Source: Kocuria turfanensis
Lineage (GTDB): Bacteria > Actinomycetota > Actinomycetes > Actinomycetales > Micrococcaceae
Direction of reading: 5' to 3'
Length of the DNA: 64,000 nt
NCBI RefSeq assembly: GCF_001580365.1
Contig: NZ_CP014480.1
Location: 1,179,008 to 1,243,007 of the forward strand
Both the position numbers and the translations under genes were made by a program. Positions 47,554 through 57,796 of the stretch are shown here, in pieces; position 1 is the stretch's first letter; each line of letters begins with the position of its first letter. Below the pieces are notes generated by a model. That model was given only the letters and a program-made list of their open reading frames with translations. It had not been told where the DNA came from and searched no databases.

Positions 47554-47594
47554 GCGTGCCCACCGGGACCCCGGCGGGGTCCCGGTGGGCACGC
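47554..47594 (-). terminator. Hairpin between rpsK and rpoA
   Basis: Perfect 19-bp stem (47554-47572 with 47576-47594) and a 3-nt loop, 5 nt past the rpsK stop. It should terminate or strongly attenuate transcription before rpoA. Confidence 0.85.
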
Positions 47595-47599
47595 TCGCA

Positions 47600-48004
47600 T
47601 CAGACGCGGCGGCGCTTCGGCGGGCGGCAACCGTTGTGCGCGCTCGGGGTGACGTCCGAGATGGAGCCGACCTCGAGGCCGGTGGCCTGCAGGGAGCGGA
47701 TGGCGGTCTCGCGCCCGGAGCCCGGGCCCTTGACGAACACGTCGACCTTGCGCACGCCGTGCTCCTGCGCGCGCTTGGCGGCGGCCTCGGCGGCCATCTG
47801 GGCGGCGAACGGGGTGGACTTGCGAGAGCCCTTGAACCCCATCTCCCCGGCGGAGGACCAGGAGAGGACGGCGCCGGTGGGGTCGGTGATGGTGACGATG
47901 GTGTTGTTGAACGTCGACTTGATGTGGGCCTGGCCCTGGGTGACGTTCTTCTTGTCCTTGCGGCGGGGCTTGCGGGCAGCCGCTGCGCGAGTCTTCGGGG
48001 GCAT
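47600..48004 (-). CDS. rpsK: 30S ribosomal protein S11
   Basis: 134 residues, normal length. [15 protein letters not shown] and the C-terminal [12 protein letters not shown] are diagnostic; S11 lines the mRNA exit platform. ATG at 48002-48004. Follows rpsM by 94 nt; no rpsD lies between rpsK and rpoA, as is usual for several actinobacteria. Confidence 0.98.
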   Translation of the reverse strand: MPPKTRAAAARKPRRKDKKNVTQGQAHIKSTFNNTIVTITDPTGAVLSWSSAGEMGFKGSRKSTPFAAQMAAEAAAKRAQEHGVRKVDVFVKGPGSGRETAIRSLQATGLEVGSISDVTPSAHNGCRPPKRRRV

Positions 48005-48098
48005 GGATGTCTCCTACAAAGTTTTCAGGAAGAGCAGTGAAGAGTGGTGGTGGGCCGCTCGGGGGACCGTGCGGTCCCGGCGTGCGAGCGGCAGCCGG

Positions 48099-48467
48099 CT
48101 ACTTCTTCTTGCCGGCGACCGTGCGCTTGGGACCCTTGCGGGTGCGGGCGTTGGTCTTGGTGCGCTGGCCGTGCACCGGCAGGCCGCGGCGGTGCCGGAT
48201 GCCCTGGTAGCTGCCGATCTCGACCTTGCGGCGGATGTCGGCGGCCACCTCGCGGCGGAGGTCACCCTCAACCTTGTAGTTGTCCTCGATGTAGTCGCGC
48301 AGCTCCACGAGCTGGGCATCGGTGAGCTCGCGCACGCGCAGGTCGCCCGAGATGCCGGTGGCGGCGAGGGTTGCCAGCGCGCGGGTGCGGCCCACGCCGT
48401 AGATGTAGGTGAGCGCGACTTCCAGCCGCTTTTCACGGGGAAGGTCGACGCCTGCGAGACGAGCCAT
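48099..48467 (-). CDS. rpsM: 30S ribosomal protein S13
   Basis: 122 residues. [24 protein letters not shown] start and [19 protein letters not shown] near the end are typical; it bridges the subunits and touches P-site tRNA. ATG at 48465-48467 has GGAGAA upstream. Confidence 0.98.
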   Translation of the reverse strand: MARLAGVDLPREKRLEVALTYIYGVGRTRALATLAATGISGDLRVRELTDAQLVELRDYIEDNYKVEGDLRREVAADIRRKVEIGSYQGIRHRRGLPVHGQRTKTNARTRKGPKRTVAGKKK

Positions 48468-48637
48468 ATCGGCGGTTCTCCTTGTGCTTCTCCAGAGGTC
48501 TGGAGCATCGCTGTCCGGTCGGTGACGTCATGTCCGTCCGCCGGTCCCCGGCCTCTGTACCGGGGGCACCCGCCCGGATCTCTCCGGTCGGGAGCGGTGC
48601 CTTTCGTGGTTCCACTTGCGTGGGTGGTCGGGGCTGG

Positions 48638-48751
48638 TCAGCCCTGACGCTGTTTGTGGCGCGGGTTCTCGCAGATCACCATGACCCGCCCGTTGCGGCG
48701 GATCACCTTGCACTTGTCGCAGATCGGCTTCACGCTCGGTTGGACCTTCAT
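48638..48751 (-). CDS. rpmJ: 50S ribosomal protein L36
   Basis: 37 residues, [20 protein letters not shown] at the N-terminus. Cys11, Cys14, Cys27 and His32 form the zinc site, so this is the zinc-binding (C+) type; a zinc-free paralogue may exist elsewhere. ATG at 48749-48751, 53 nt after infA, in the conserved infA-rpmJ-rpsM order. Confidence 0.97.
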   Translation of the reverse strand: MKVQPSVKPICDKCKVIRRNGRVMVICENPRHKQRQG

Positions 48752-48804
48752 CGCATTCCTTCGCGTCGTTCTCTCGAGTGGGTGCGGCCCGGAGGCCGCC
48801 GGTC

Positions 48805-49026
48805 CTACTTGTAGCGGTAGACGATACGACCGCGGGTGAGGTCGTACGGGCTCAGCTCCACCACCACGCGGTCCTCGGGGAGTATCCGGATGTAGTGCTG
48901 GCGCATCTTGCCGGAGATGTGGGCGAGGACCAGGTGACCGTTGTTCAGCTCAACGCGGAACATCGCGTTGGGCAGAGCCTCGACCACAGTGCCTTCGATC
49001 TCGATGACTCCGTCTTTCTTGGCCAT
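48805..49026 (-). CDS. infA: Translation initiation factor IF-1
   Basis: 73-residue OB-fold protein that blocks the A site during initiation. [20 protein letters not shown] and GRIVYRYK mark its ends. ATG at 49024-49026; an in-frame upstream ATG would add 20 residues without homology. Starts a new unit after the rlmN terminator. Confidence 0.98.
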   Translation of the reverse strand: MAKKDGVIEIEGTVVEALPNAMFRVELNNGHLVLAHISGKMRQHYIRILPEDRVVVELSPYDLTRGRIVYRYK

Positions 49027-49217
49027 ATCCTCCGCTAACTTCAGGTGCCCCCCGCCGGGGCGGCGGGCAGGGTTTCGGGTGTACATCGTCGTTAAACGCC
49101 GCAGCGGACCTGTACGCGCGCACCATCACCGTTCGTGGTGCACGGTGAGGGTCGGCGGGGTCCGATGAGTGCGGAATCGCTGGAGCACAGACAACCAACA
49201 GAACACTCTACGTGATC
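49027..49217 (-). promoter_or_regulatory. infA upstream region
   Basis: About 190 bp between the rlmN terminator and infA. It must hold the promoter of infA-rpmJ-rpsM-rpsK, but no hexamer pair with good spacing stands out. No ORF of note. Confidence 0.3.
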
Positions 49218-49250
49218 GGGGGCGCCTCCCGCAACGCGGGAGGCGCCCCC
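49218..49250 (-). terminator. rlmN terminator
   Basis: Perfect 15-bp stem GGGGGCGCCTCCCGC (49218-49232) / complement (49236-49250), 3-nt loop, 38 nt after the rlmN stop. Confidence 0.85.
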
Positions 49251-49287
49251 GGGACCGGGCCGGCCGGACCCCGGCTCGGCTCGCGGC

Positions 49288-50475
49288 TCAGACCACGGCG
49301 GCGAGCTGCCCGCAGGCCCCGTCGATGTCCGAGCCGCGGGTGTCCCGCACGGTGGTGGGGATGCCGTGGGCGCGCAGGCGCTCCACGAAGTTCTGCTCCA
49401 CGCCGGGCCGGGACGCGGTCCACTTGGAGCCGGGGGTCGGGTTGAGCGGGATGGGGTTGACGTGCACCCAGCCGGCCCCCCGGGCGTTGAGCTTCTCCCC
49501 CAGCAGGTCGGCGCGCCAGCCCTGGTCGTTGATGTCGCGGATCAGGGCGTACTCGATGGACACCCGCCGGCCGGTGACGTCGTAGTACTCGCGGGCGGCG
49601 TCGAGGGCCTCGTCGACCTTCCACCGGGTGTTGATCGGGATCAGGTCGTCGCGCAGCTCGTCGTCCGGGGCGTGCAGGGACAGGGCGAGCGTCACGGGCA
49701 GCTTCTCCCGGGTGAACTTCCGGATCCCGGGGACCAGGCCGACGGTGGACATGGTGATCCCGCGCGCCGAGATGCCCAGGCCCTCGGGCGAGGGGTCGAT
49801 CAGCCGGTGCACGGCGCCCAGCGTGGCCTTGTAGTTGGCCAGGGCCTCCCCCATGCCCATGAACACGATGTTGGAGACGCGCAGCGGCTCCTGCTCGGCC
49901 CGGCCCACCTTGCCGCCGCGCAGCAGGCGCGCCCCCTGGACCACCTGCTCGACCATCTCGGCGGTGGAGAGGTTGCGGGTCAGCCCGGCCTGCCCGGTGG
50001 CGCAGAAGGGGCAGTTCATCCCGCAGCCGGCCTGCGAGGAGATGCACATGGTCACCCGGTTGGTGTAGCGCATCAGCACCGACTCCACCATCGCCCCGTC
50101 GAAGAGCCGGTGCACGCTCTTGAGCGTGGCGCCCTGGTCCGCCTCGAGGGTGCGCACGGAGGTGAGCAGCGTGGGCAGGGCCTGCGCCACCAGCTCCTCC
50201 CGCCCGGCCGCGGGCAGGTCGGTCATGTCCTCGGGGGCCGAGGCGAGCCGGTCGAAGTAGTGCCGGGAGAGCTGCCCCGCGCGGAAGGGCTTGTGCCCGA
50301 GCTGGGCGAGGAACTCGCGGCGGCCCGCGAGGTCGAAGTCGGCGAGGTGCTTCGGCGGCTTGCCCCGGCGCGGCGCGGTGAAGGTCAGCTGGCCGGGTTT
50401 CGGGCGGACGGTCAGCTCGACGGGCGTTGCGGTCGAGCCGCCGGCCGGGCTGCTCTGCTGCGGTGCCTCGGTCAC
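49288..50475 (-). CDS. rlmN: Dual-specificity RNA methyltransferase RlmN
   Basis: 395-residue radical-SAM enzyme that methylates C2 of A2503 in 23S rRNA and A37 of tRNA. The iron-sulfur motif is CGMNCPFC, and the second catalytic Cys lies in DGACGQL at the C-terminus. GTG at 50473-50475 is preferred because GAGGAG precedes it; GTG at 50515-50517, overlapping the map stop by 4 nt, would add 14 residues. Its place between map and infA, inside the ribosomal-protein cluster, is unusual and suggests co-expression with translation genes. Confidence 0.95.
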   Translation of the reverse strand: MTEAPQQSSPAGGSTATPVELTVRPKPGQLTFTAPRRGKPPKHLADFDLAGRREFLAQLGHKPFRAGQLSRHYFDRLASAPEDMTDLPAAGREELVAQALPTLLTSVRTLEADQGATLKSVHRLFDGAMVESVLMRYTNRVTMCISSQAGCGMNCPFCATGQAGLTRNLSTAEMVEQVVQGARLLRGGKVGRAEQEPLRVSNIVFMGMGEALANYKATLGAVHRLIDPSPEGLGISARGITMSTVGLVPGIRKFTREKLPVTLALSLHAPDDELRDDLIPINTRWKVDEALDAAREYYDVTGRRVSIEYALIRDINDQGWRADLLGEKLNARGAGWVHVNPIPLNPTPGSKWTASRPGVEQNFVERLRAHGIPTTVRDTRGSDIDGACGQLAAVV

Positions 50476-50513
50476 GGTGGTCTCCTCGGGGGGTCGTGGG
50501 TCGGTCTGCCGGT

Positions 50514-51350
50514 TCACGGGCGGTCCTCCGGGATCGGGACGGGGGTGACGCCGAGCGGCTCCAGCTCCGAGGCGCCGCCGTCCTCGGCCGTGAGCACCCA
50601 GATGCCGTCGGCGTGCAGGGCCACGGAGTGCTCCCACTGGCTGGAGCGGGCGCCGTCCGTGGTGACCACGGTCCAGTCGTCGTCGAGCACGCGGGTGCCG
50701 ATCCCCCCGCGCACGAGCATCGGCTCGATGGCGAGGGCCATCCCCGGGCGCAGCCGGGGCCCGCGGTCGGTGCTGCGGAAGTTCAGGACGTCGGGGGCCA
50801 TGTGCATTTTGGAGCCGATCCCGTGCCCCACGTACTCCTCGAGGATCCCGAACCGGTGCCCGGAGACCTGGCGGACGTGGTCCTCCACGGCCGCGCCGAT
50901 GTCGCCGACGTGCGTGCCGGTGGCGGCGGCGGCGATCCCGCGCCACATCGCCTGGCGGGTGACCTCGGACAGCTCCGCGTCGGCGGGGTCGGGGCGGCCG
51001 AGCAGCACGGTGCGCGCCGAGTCCCCGTGCCAGCCGTCGACGATCGCCCCGCCGTCCACGGAGAGGATGTCGCCCTCCTGCAGCACCTGCTCGCCGGGGA
51101 TGCCGTGCACCACGACCTCGTTGACGGACACGCACACCGCGGCCGGGTAGCCGTAGTAGCCGAGGAAGTTGGAGCTCGCGCTGTGCTCCTCCAGGACGGA
51201 GCGGAACACGGCGTCGAGGGACGCGGTGGTCACCCCGGGCACGGCGGCCGCCACGGCGGCGTCGAGGGCGCGCGAGGTCACCGTCCCGGCGCGCTGCATG
51301 GCGCGCAGCTGGGCGTTGGTCTTGTACTCGATCCGGCGGCGGCCGAACAT
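50514..51350 (-). CDS. map: Type I methionine aminopeptidase
   Basis: 278 residues; removes the initiator Met. Metal ligands are seen in [14 protein letters not shown] (two Asp), GHGIGSKMH (His), AIEPML and QWEHSV (two Glu). The N-terminal [14 protein letters not shown] fits the short bacterial class. ATG at 51350. Downstream of adk, coupled to rlmN. Confidence 0.97.
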   Translation of the reverse strand: MFGRRRIEYKTNAQLRAMQRAGTVTSRALDAAVAAAVPGVTTASLDAVFRSVLEEHSASSNFLGYYGYPAAVCVSVNEVVVHGIPGEQVLQEGDILSVDGGAIVDGWHGDSARTVLLGRPDPADAELSEVTRQAMWRGIAAAATGTHVGDIGAAVEDHVRQVSGHRFGILEEYVGHGIGSKMHMAPDVLNFRSTDRGPRLRPGMALAIEPMLVRGGIGTRVLDDDWTVVTTDGARSSQWEHSVALHADGIWVLTAEDGGASELEPLGVTPVPIPEDRP

Positions 51351-51467
51351 GCGGTGTTCCTTCCGGGCCGCTGCCCCGGGGTCGGGTGCGCGCGGCGGTC
51401 GTGGGTTAAACGTGAGACCCCCGGGGGGTCCGGGGGTGTCACGGAGTCGGCGGTGCGGGGCGTCCGG

Positions 51468-52031
51468 TCAGGACAGCGCCGCCAGGATCCGTGCGGTGAC
51501 GTCCTCGACGCTCCCCAGCCCGTCGACCTCGCGGACGATCCCGCGCCGGTCGTAGAGGTCCACGACCGCGGCGGTCTCCGCGTCGTAGACGTCGAGGCGG
51601 TGCCGGATGACGTCCTCGGTGTCGTCGGTGCGGCCCTCCTTCTGCGCCCGGCCGAGGAGGCGCTGGACGAGCTCGTCGCGGTCGGCGGTCAGCTTGAGCA
51701 CGGCGTCGAGCTCCTGGTCCAGCTCGGCCAGGATCGCGTCGAGCTCCTCCACCTGCGCGGCGTTGCGCGGGTAGCCGTCGAGCAGGAAGCCGTCCGCGGT
51801 GTCCGTCTCGGCCAGGCGGTCGCGCACCATCCGGTTGGTCACCGAGTCCGGGACGAGGTCGCCGGCGTCGATGTAGCTCTTGGCCTCCTGGCCCAGGGCC
51901 GTCCGGCCCTTGATGTTGGCCCGGAAGATGTCACCGGTGGAGATCGCCGGCACGCCGAGCTTCTCCGAGATGCGCACCGCCTGGGTGCCCTTGCCTGCGC
52001 CCGGGGGGCCGATGATGAGCATGCGGGTCAT
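51468..52031 (-). CDS. adk: Adenylate kinase
   Basis: 187 residues, the short-LID form common in actinobacteria with no zinc-binding cysteines. P-loop GPPGAGKGT (about 8-16), STGDIFR and DGYPRN are diagnostic. Interconverts AMP, ADP and ATP. ATG at 52029-52031. Between secY and map in the conserved order; the 117 nt to map include a G/C-rich palindrome near 51415-51440. Confidence 0.97.
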   Translation of the reverse strand: MTRMLIIGPPGAGKGTQAVRISEKLGVPAISTGDIFRANIKGRTALGQEAKSYIDAGDLVPDSVTNRMVRDRLAETDTADGFLLDGYPRNAAQVEELDAILAELDQELDAVLKLTADRDELVQRLLGRAQKEGRTDDTEDVIRHRLDVYDAETAAVVDLYDRRGIVREVDGLGSVEDVTARILAALS

Positions 52032-52118
52032 GAAGTCTCCTTGCGGTCGGGATGGGCTGCGGGCCCAGTCTACCGGGCGCCCTCCCGGGGCCCGGGGGCC
52101 GGGCCCCGGGGGCCGGGC

Positions 52119-53429
52119 TCAGCGCAGCAGGCCCTCGTAGTTGCGCTGCTGCAGCTGCGCCTCGATCTGCTTCACCGTGTCCAGGCCCACGCCCACCATG
52201 ATCAGCAGGGAGGGCCCGCCGAACGGGAAGTTCTGGTTGGCGTCGACCAGCACGAGCGCCACGAGCGGGATCATGGACACGATGCCCAGGTAGAGGGCCC
52301 CGGGGAACGTGATCCGGCTCAGCACGTACTGCAGGTACTTCTCCGTGGGCCGGCCCGCCCGGATGCCCGGGATGAAGCCGCCGTAGCGCTTCATGTTGTT
52401 GGAGACCTCCTCCGGGTTGAACGTGATCGACACGTAGAAGTACGTGAAGAACACGATCATCAGGAAGTACAGCACCATGTACACCGGGTGGTCGCCGGTG
52501 ACGAGGTAGGTGTTGATCCAGTTGACCCAGCCGGGGATGTCCGAGCCGTCGTCCGGCATGCCGAACTGGGAGAGCATGCCGGGCAGCATCAGCATCGAGG
52601 ACGCGAAGATGATGGGGATGACGCCGGCCATGTTGACCTTGAGCGGGATGTAGGTGGTGGTGCCGCCGATCGTGCGCCGGCCCACCATCCGCTTGGCGTA
52701 CTGCACCCGCACCCGGCGCTGGGACTGCTCCACGAACACCACGCAGGTGATCACCACGAGCCCCACGGCCAGCACCGACAGGAACACGCCCCAGCCCCGG
52801 GTGCGCAGGATCTCGCCGAGGGCGGAGGGGAAGGTCGCGGCGATCGAGGTGAAGATCAGCAGGGACATGCCGTTGCCCACGCCCTTCTCCGTGATCCGCT
52901 CCCCCAGCCACATGATGATGGCGGTGCCGGCGGTCATCGTGATGATCATGATGACGACCGTCAGGACCGTGTCGTTGGGGATGACCGGCAGCGGGCAGTC
53001 GCCCAGCAGGGCGCCCGAGCGGGCCAGGGAGACGATCGTGGTGGCGTTGAGCAGCGCCAGCCCGATCGTGAGGTAGCGGGTGTACTGGGTGAGCTGGGTC
53101 TGTCCCTGCGCGCCCTCCTCGTGCAGCTCCTGGAAGCGCGGGATGACCACGCGCAGCAGCTGCACGATGATGCTCGCGGTGATGTAGGGCATCACGCCGA
53201 GGGCGAAGACCGACAGCTGCAGCAGGGCGCCGCCGCTGAAGAGGTTCACCATGTCGTAGACCCCGCCGGTGGTGGTGCCCAGGGCCAGGCACTGCTGCAC
53301 GTTGCCGTAGTCGACGCCCGGCGCCGGGATGAACGTGCCCAGGCGGTAGAGCACGATGAGGGCGAGGGTGAACCCCAGCTTGCGTCGCAGGTCGGGGGTT
53401 CGCAACGCCCGTCCGAAAGCGCTGAGCAC
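52119..53429 (-). CDS. secY: Preprotein translocase subunit SecY
   Basis: 436 residues with ten membrane helices, the central pore of the Sec channel. LGFTLALIVLYRLGTFIPAPGVD (TM1 and plug start) and the cytoplasmic loop GGFIPGIRAGRPTEKYL are conserved. GTG at 53427-53429 follows AGGAGGACAT, an excellent ribosome site. A terminator-like hairpin and a possible TAGACT -10 upstream separate it from rplO, so secY-adk-map-rlmN may form its own unit. Confidence 0.98.
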   Translation of the reverse strand: MLSAFGRALRTPDLRRKLGFTLALIVLYRLGTFIPAPGVDYGNVQQCLALGTTTGGVYDMVNLFSGGALLQLSVFALGVMPYITASIIVQLLRVVIPRFQELHEEGAQGQTQLTQYTRYLTIGLALLNATTIVSLARSGALLGDCPLPVIPNDTVLTVVIMIITMTAGTAIIMWLGERITEKGVGNGMSLLIFTSIAATFPSALGEILRTRGWGVFLSVLAVGLVVITCVVFVEQSQRRVRVQYAKRMVGRRTIGGTTTYIPLKVNMAGVIPIIFASSMLMLPGMLSQFGMPDDGSDIPGWVNWINTYLVTGDHPVYMVLYFLMIVFFTYFYVSITFNPEEVSNNMKRYGGFIPGIRAGRPTEKYLQYVLSRITFPGALYLGIVSMIPLVALVLVDANQNFPFGGPSLLIMVGVGLDTVKQIEAQLQQRNYEGLLR

Positions 53430-53683
53430 ATGTCCTCCTAGAGACTGGGTCCGACCGGCGTCCGGCCGCGGGGTGGGGTGGGGCGGGAGCTCGGTCCTGC
53501 GGTCCGCGCGCGGGCGGGCACGGACGACTCCGGTCAGTCTAACGAACCCGCCGCGCCCGGGGCGGCCCGGCGCGCGCCGGGCCGCGGGGCGGCCAACGGG
53601 TCAGGCCCCGCCCACGCTCGCGTGGACGGGGCCTGCTCCGACGGTGCCGTGGGACCGGGCGTGCCCGGCCCCACGGCGCGCGC
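53430..53683 (-). promoter_or_regulatory. rplO-secY intergenic region
   Basis: 254 bp. Near rplO lies a hairpin (53602-53635). A TAGACT (complement of 53536-53541) could be the secY -10, giving a ~95-nt leader. Several G/C-rich runs, no gene. Confidence 0.45.
53602..53635 (-). terminator. spc-operon terminator after rplO
   Basis: CAGGCCCCG pairs with CGGGGCCTG, then one mismatch and CCACG/CGTGG. It lies about 50 nt past the rplO stop. Confidence 0.65.
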
Positions 53684-54160
53684 TCACAGCGCGGTGGTGC
53701 TGCCGCCGGCGGCGGCGATCTTCTCGGCGGCGGAGCCGGAGAAGGCGTGCGCCTTCACGTCGACCGCGACCGCGATGTCGCCGGAGCCCAGCACCTTGAC
53801 CGGCTGGTTCTTCCGGACCGCGCCGCGGGCCACGAGCGACTCCACGGTCACCTCGCCGCCCTCCGGGTAGAGCTCGGAGAGCTTGTCGAGGTTGACGACC
53901 TGGTACTCCACGCGGAACGGGTTCTTGAACCCGCGCAGCTTCGGCAGGCGCATGTGCAGCGGCAGCTGCCCGCCCGCGAAGCCCGCCTTGACCTGGTACC
54001 GGGCGCTGGTGCCCTTGGTGCCGCGGCCGGCGGTCTTGCCCTTGGAGCCCTCACCGCGACCCACGCGGGTCTTGGCGGTCTTCGCGCCCGGGGCCGGACG
54101 CAGGTGGTGCACCTTGAGGGCGTGCACCTTCTCGTTCTTCTCAGCAGTGTTCTCTGCCAT
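53684..54160 (-). CDS. rplO: 50S ribosomal protein L15
   Basis: 158 residues. [30 protein letters not shown] is the typical basic N-terminal arm (after ~15 extra acidic residues), and [16 protein letters not shown] the core. ATG at 54158-54160, two bases after the rpmD stop. Last gene before the spc hairpin. Confidence 0.97.
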   Translation of the reverse strand: MAENTAEKNEKVHALKVHHLRPAPGAKTAKTRVGRGEGSKGKTAGRGTKGTSARYQVKAGFAGGQLPLHMRLPKLRGFKNPFRVEYQVVNLDKLSELYPEGGEVTVESLVARGAVRKNQPVKVLGSGDIAVAVDVKAHAFSGSAAEKIAAAGGSTTAL

Positions 54161-54162
54161 GG

Positions 54163-54372
54163 TTACTTGGCCTCCTCGACCTTGACCAGGTGGGCGACGG
54201 TGTTGACCATGCCCGCGGTCACGCCGTCGGCCTTGCGGACCACGACGTTGCCCGGCCGCTTGAGGCCGAGGGACCGCAGGGTGTCGCGCATGTTCTGCTT
54301 CTGGCCGACCACCGAGCGGATCTGCGTGATGCGCAGCTCCGCCCCGTCGGGCTGGATACGCTTGCCGGACAT
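54163..54372 (-). CDS. rpmD: 50S ribosomal protein L30
   Basis: 69 residues; [23 protein letters not shown] is diagnostic. ATG at 54370-54372 shares one base with the rpsE stop (TGATG). Confidence 0.96.
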   Translation of the reverse strand: MSGKRIQPDGAELRITQIRSVVGQKQNMRDTLRSLGLKRPGNVVVRKADGVTAGMVNTVAHLVKVEEAK

Positions 54373-55103
54373 CAGGCACCTGCCTTCTGGATCGAGCGCA
54401 GCAGCGGACCGGGGACGACCTCGTCGATCGGCAGCCCGCGACGGGCCGCGACGGCCGCCGGCTCCTCGAGCTGACGGAGCGCCTCGATCGTTGCGTGCAC
54501 GATGTTGATCTGGTTCGACGAGCCGAGGGACTTCGACAGCACGTCGTGGATGCCGGCGCACTCGAGCACGGCACGGACCGGGCCACCGGCGATCACACCG
54601 GTACCGGGGGTCGCCGGACGGAGCATGACGACGCCGGCAGCGGCCTCGCCCTGCACGCGGTGCGGGATGGTGCGGTCCTCGATGCGCGGAACGCGGAAGA
54701 AGTTCTTCTTCGCCTCCTCGACGCCCTTGGAGATCGCGGCCGGCACCTCCTTGGCCTTGCCGTAGCCGACACCGACCATGCCGTTGCCGTCGCCGACGAC
54801 GACCAGGGCGGTGAAGCTGAAGCGACGACCACCCTTGACGACCTTGGAGACGCGGTTGATGGTCACGACGCGCTCGAGGAACTTGTCCTTCTCCTCCTCG
54901 CGCCCGCCACGGCCGCCGCGGCCGCCGCGCTCGCCACGGCCGCCGCGCTCACCGCGGCCGCCGCGCTCGCCACGGCCCCCGCGGTCGCCGCGGGAGTCCT
55001 GGGAGCGGTTGGCCTCGGTGGTCTGCTGGGCCCCGGTCGCCTCCGTGGAGGCAGTGCTCGCTTCGGTCACCTGGGTTTCCTTCTCGTTGTTCTGCTCGCT
55101 CAC
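54372..55103 (-). CDS. rpsE: 30S ribosomal protein S5 with RGG-rich N-terminus
   Basis: 243 residues. The S5 core starts at [21 protein letters not shown] (about residue 69) and contains [14 protein letters not shown]. The first ~68 residues are extra: an acidic/Thr segment, then a run of Arg-Gly-Gly and Glu-Arg-Gly-Gly units (about residues 38-65). S5 guards decoding accuracy at the mRNA entry. GTG at 55101-55103 overlaps the rplR stop by 4 nt. Confidence 0.97.
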   Translation of the reverse strand: MSEQNNEKETQVTEASTASTEATGAQQTTEANRSQDSRGDRGGRGERGGRGERGGRGERGGRGGRGGREEEKDKFLERVVTINRVSKVVKGGRRFSFTALVVVGDGNGMVGVGYGKAKEVPAAISKGVEEAKKNFFRVPRIEDRTIPHRVQGEAAAGVVMLRPATPGTGVIAGGPVRAVLECAGIHDVLSKSLGSSNQINIVHATIEALRQLEEPAAVAARRGLPIDEVVPGPLLRSIQKAGA

Positions 55104-55471
55104 AGTGCCAGACCTCCTTCGCGGGCGCCGTCGGCGACAGCCGCCACGCGACCGTGGTACTTGTTGCCGCCGCGGTCGAACACGACGGCCTCGACACCGG
55201 CGGCCTTGGCGCGCTCGGCCACGAGCTCACCCACGCGCTTGGCCTTGGCGGTCTTGTCCGCCTCGGCACCGCGCAGATCGGCCTCCATGGTGGACGCCGA
55301 GGCGACGGTGACACCCTTGGTGTCGTCGACGACCTGGACGAACACGTGGCGGGCCGAGCGGTTGACGACCAGGCGCGGGCGGGCGGCCGTGCCGGCCAGG
55401 TGCTTGCGCACCCGGACGTGGCGGCGGCTGCGCGCGGCGGCCTTGGACTTGCCCTTGATCTTCAGAGCCAT
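55100..55471 (-). CDS. rplR: 50S ribosomal protein L18
   Basis: 123 residues; binds 5S r[26 protein letters not shown] and the C-terminal [26 protein letters not shown] are diagnostic. Two bases after the rplF stop. Confidence 0.97.
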   Translation of the reverse strand: MALKIKGKSKAAARSRRHVRVRKHLAGTAARPRLVVNRSARHVFVQVVDDTKGVTVASASTMEADLRGAEADKTAKAKRVGELVAERAKAAGVEAVVFDRGGNKYHGRVAAVADGAREGGLAL

Positions 55472-55473
55472 GA

Positions 55474-56010
55474 TTACTTACCAGCCTTTCCGGCCTTGCG
55501 GCGGATCTGCTCGCCGGCGTAGCGCACGCCCTTGCCCTTGTAGGGCTCGGGGGCGCGCAGCTTGCGGATCTTCGCGGCGACCTCGCCGACCTGCTGCTTG
55601 TCGATGCCGTTGACCGAGAGCTTGTTGACGCCCTCGACGGTGAACGAGATGCCGTCCGGGGCCTTGAAGGTGATCGGGTGGCTGTAGCCGAGGGCGAACT
55701 CGAGGTCCTGGCCCTTGGCCTGCACGCGGTAACCGGTGCCGACGATCTCGATGCCCTTGGTGTAGCCCTGGGTGACGCCCTGGATCATGTTGGCGATCAG
55801 GGTGCGGGTCAGCCCGTGCAGCGAACGGGACTCGCGCTCGTCGTTGGGTCGGGTGACGGTGAGGGTGCTGTCCTCGAGCGCGACGGTGATCGGGCTGGCA
55901 ACGGTGTGCTGCAGCTCGCCCTTGGCGCCCTTGACGGAGACGACGTTGCCGTCGATCTTGATCTCCACACCGGCCGGCACAGAGATGGGGAGACGTCCGA
56001 TACGTGACAT
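55474..56010 (-). CDS. rplF: 50S ribosomal protein L6
   Basis: 178 residues, normal. [17 protein letters not shown] start and [22 protein letters not shown] end are typical; sits near the factor-binding site. ATG at 56008-56010. Confidence 0.98.
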   Translation of the reverse strand: MSRIGRLPISVPAGVEIKIDGNVVSVKGAKGELQHTVASPITVALEDSTLTVTRPNDERESRSLHGLTRTLIANMIQGVTQGYTKGIEIVGTGYRVQAKGQDLEFALGYSHPITFKAPDGISFTVEGVNKLSVNGIDKQQVGEVAAKIRKLRAPEPYKGKGVRYAGEQIRRKAGKAGK

Positions 56011-56033
56011 GTTCTCTTCCTTTCTGTTCCGGG

Positions 56034-56432
56034 TTACCAGACGTACGCGAGGACTTCGCCGCCCACGCCCTTCTTCGCGGCCTGCTTGTCGGTCAGCAGC
56101 CCGGAGGAGGTGGACAGGATGGCGATGCCCAGGCCGCCCAGGACCTTGGGGAGGTTGGTGGACTTGGCGTAGACGCGCAGGCCCGGCTTGGAGATGCGAC
56201 GGACGCCCGCGATGGAGCGCTCCCGGTTGGGACCGAACTTCAGGGACAGCGTCAGGGTCTTGCCGACCTCGGCCGCCTCTTCCTTGTAGTCCGCGATGTA
56301 GCCCTCGGTCTTGAGGATGTCCGCAACCCGGGCCTTGAGCTTCGAGTACGGCATGCTCACGGAGTCGTGGTAGGCGGAGTTGGCGTTGCGCAGACGCGTC
56401 AGCATGTCCGCGACAGGATCTGTCATTGTCAT
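56034..56432 (-). CDS. rpsH: 30S ribosomal protein S8
   Basis: 132 residues; [15 protein letters not shown] start and GGEVLAYVW end are typical of this central-domain assembly protein. It follows rplE directly (79-nt gap) with no rpsN gene between them. Confidence 0.98.
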   Translation of the reverse strand: MTMTDPVADMLTRLRNANSAYHDSVSMPYSKLKARVADILKTEGYIADYKEEAAEVGKTLTLSLKFGPNRERSIAGVRRISKPGLRVYAKSTNLPKVLGGLGIAILSTSSGLLTDKQAAKKGVGGEVLAYVW

Positions 56433-56511
56433 TTTGGGGGCACGTGCCCTTCCTCGTCCCGGTTTCCGCCGGCGCCGTGCGGCGCGCGAGCAGACCTGGA
56501 ACGTAGCGAGA

Positions 56512-57081
56512 TTAGTTGGTCTTGAAGGGGAAACCGAGCGCCTTCAGCAGCGCGCGGCCCTCGTCGTCGGTCTTCGCGGTGGTGACCACCGTGATGTCCA
56601 TGCCGCGGACGCGGTCGATGCGGTCCTGGTCGATCTCGTGGAACATCGACTGCTCGGTCAGGCCGAAGGTGTAGTTGCCGTTGCCGTCGAACTGGCGGTC
56701 GGACAGCCCGCGGAAGTCGCGGATGCGCGGCAGCGCCAGGGTGACGAGGCGGTCGAGGAACTCCCACATGCGGTCGCCGCGCAGCGTGGTGTGCGCGCCG
56801 ATCGGCATGCCCTCGCGCAGCTTGAACTGCGCGATGGACTTCTTCGCCCGGGTCACGAGCGGCTTCTGGCCGGTGATCGCGGTGAGGTCGCGGACCGCGC
56901 CGTCGATCAGCTTCGAGTCCTTGGCGGCGTCACCGACGCCCATGTTCACGACGACCTTGACGACGCGCGGGATCTCCATGACGTTGCCGTAGCCGAACTG
57001 CTCCTGCAGCGCGGGGACGACGGTCTCGCGGTACTTGTCCTTGAAGCGCGGGGACACGCTGATCTCGGTGGTTTCGCTCAT
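56512..57081 (-). CDS. rplE: 50S ribosomal protein L5
   Basis: 189 residues; 5S rRNA binder contacting P-site t[24 protein letters not shown] start and [20 protein letters not shown] end are diagnostic. ATG at 57079-57081 overlaps the rplX stop (TGATG); a GTG one codon earlier is possible. Confidence 0.97.
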   Translation of the reverse strand: MSETTEISVSPRFKDKYRETVVPALQEQFGYGNVMEIPRVVKVVVNMGVGDAAKDSKLIDGAVRDLTAITGQKPLVTRAKKSIAQFKLREGMPIGAHTTLRGDRMWEFLDRLVTLALPRIRDFRGLSDRQFDGNGNYTFGLTEQSMFHEIDQDRIDRVRGMDITVVTTAKTDDEGRALLKALGFPFKTN

Positions 57082-57425
57082 CACAGATCCTTGCCGGTGC
57101 TCTTGGAGACGCGGACACGGACGGTCTTCTGGCGTCCGTCGCGCTCCACGGTCTCGGTGCGGTAGCCGATGCGGGTCGGCTTGTTGGTCTCCGGGTCCAC
57201 GAAGGCCACGTTGGACACGTGGATCGGGGCCTCGACCTTCTCGATGCCGCCGGCTTCGCCCTGCATGGAGGCCTTGCGGTGGCGGGTGACCACGTTGACG
57301 CCCTCGACGAGCACGCGGGAGGTCTCGGGGAACACGCGCAGGACCTTGCCCTGCTTGCCCTTGTTGTCCTTGCTGCCGGAGATGACCTGCACCAGGTCGC
57401 CGGTCTTGATCTTGAACTTCGCCAT
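57081..57425 (-). CDS. rplX: 50S ribosomal protein L24
   Basis: 114 residues with a KOW motif ([24 protein letters not shown]); initiates 50S assembly. ATG at 57423-57425, two bases after the rplN stop. Confidence 0.97.
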   Translation of the reverse strand: MAKFKIKTGDLVQVISGSKDNKGKQGKVLRVFPETSRVLVEGVNVVTRHRKASMQGEAGGIEKVEAPIHVSNVAFVDPETNKPTRIGYRTETVERDGRQKTVRVRVSKSTGKDL

Positions 57426-57427
57426 GG

Positions 57428-57796
57428 TCAGAGCACCTCCGGGGCCAGCGAGATGATCTTCATGAACTTCTTGTCGCGCAGCTCGCGGCCCACGGGGCCG
57501 AAGATGCGAGTACCACGGGGGTCCCCGTCGTTCTTCAGGATCACTGCGGCGTTCTCGTCGAACTTGATGTAGGAACCGTCCGGACGACGGCGCTCCTTCT
57601 TGGTGCGGACGATGACGGCCTTGACGACGTCGCCCTTCTTCACGTTGCCGCCCGGGATCGCGTCCTTGACGGTGGCGACGATGATGTCGCCGATGCCTGC
57701 GTAGCGACGTCCGGATCCACCGAGAACACGGATGGTGAGGATTTCCTTCGCACCCGTGTTGTCGGCGACCTTCAGTCGCGACTCCTGCTGAATCAC
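57428..57796 (-). CDS. rplN: 50S ribosomal protein L14
   Basis: 122 residues; [36 protein letters not shown] is invariant in the family. GTG at 57794-57796. First gene of the spc operon, with a separate leader. Confidence 0.98.
   Translation of the reverse strand: MIQQESRLKVADNTGAKEILTIRVLGGSGRRYAGIGDIIVATVKDAIPGGNVKKGDVVKAVIVRTKKERRRPDGSYIKFDENAAVILKNDGDPRGTRIFGPVGRELRDKKFMKIISLAPEVL

Noticed and set aside
54890..55000. Short repeated GC-rich units that resemble a repeat array or CRISPR
   Set aside because: The units are in frame and encode the RGG segment of S5; there are no spacers of uniform length.
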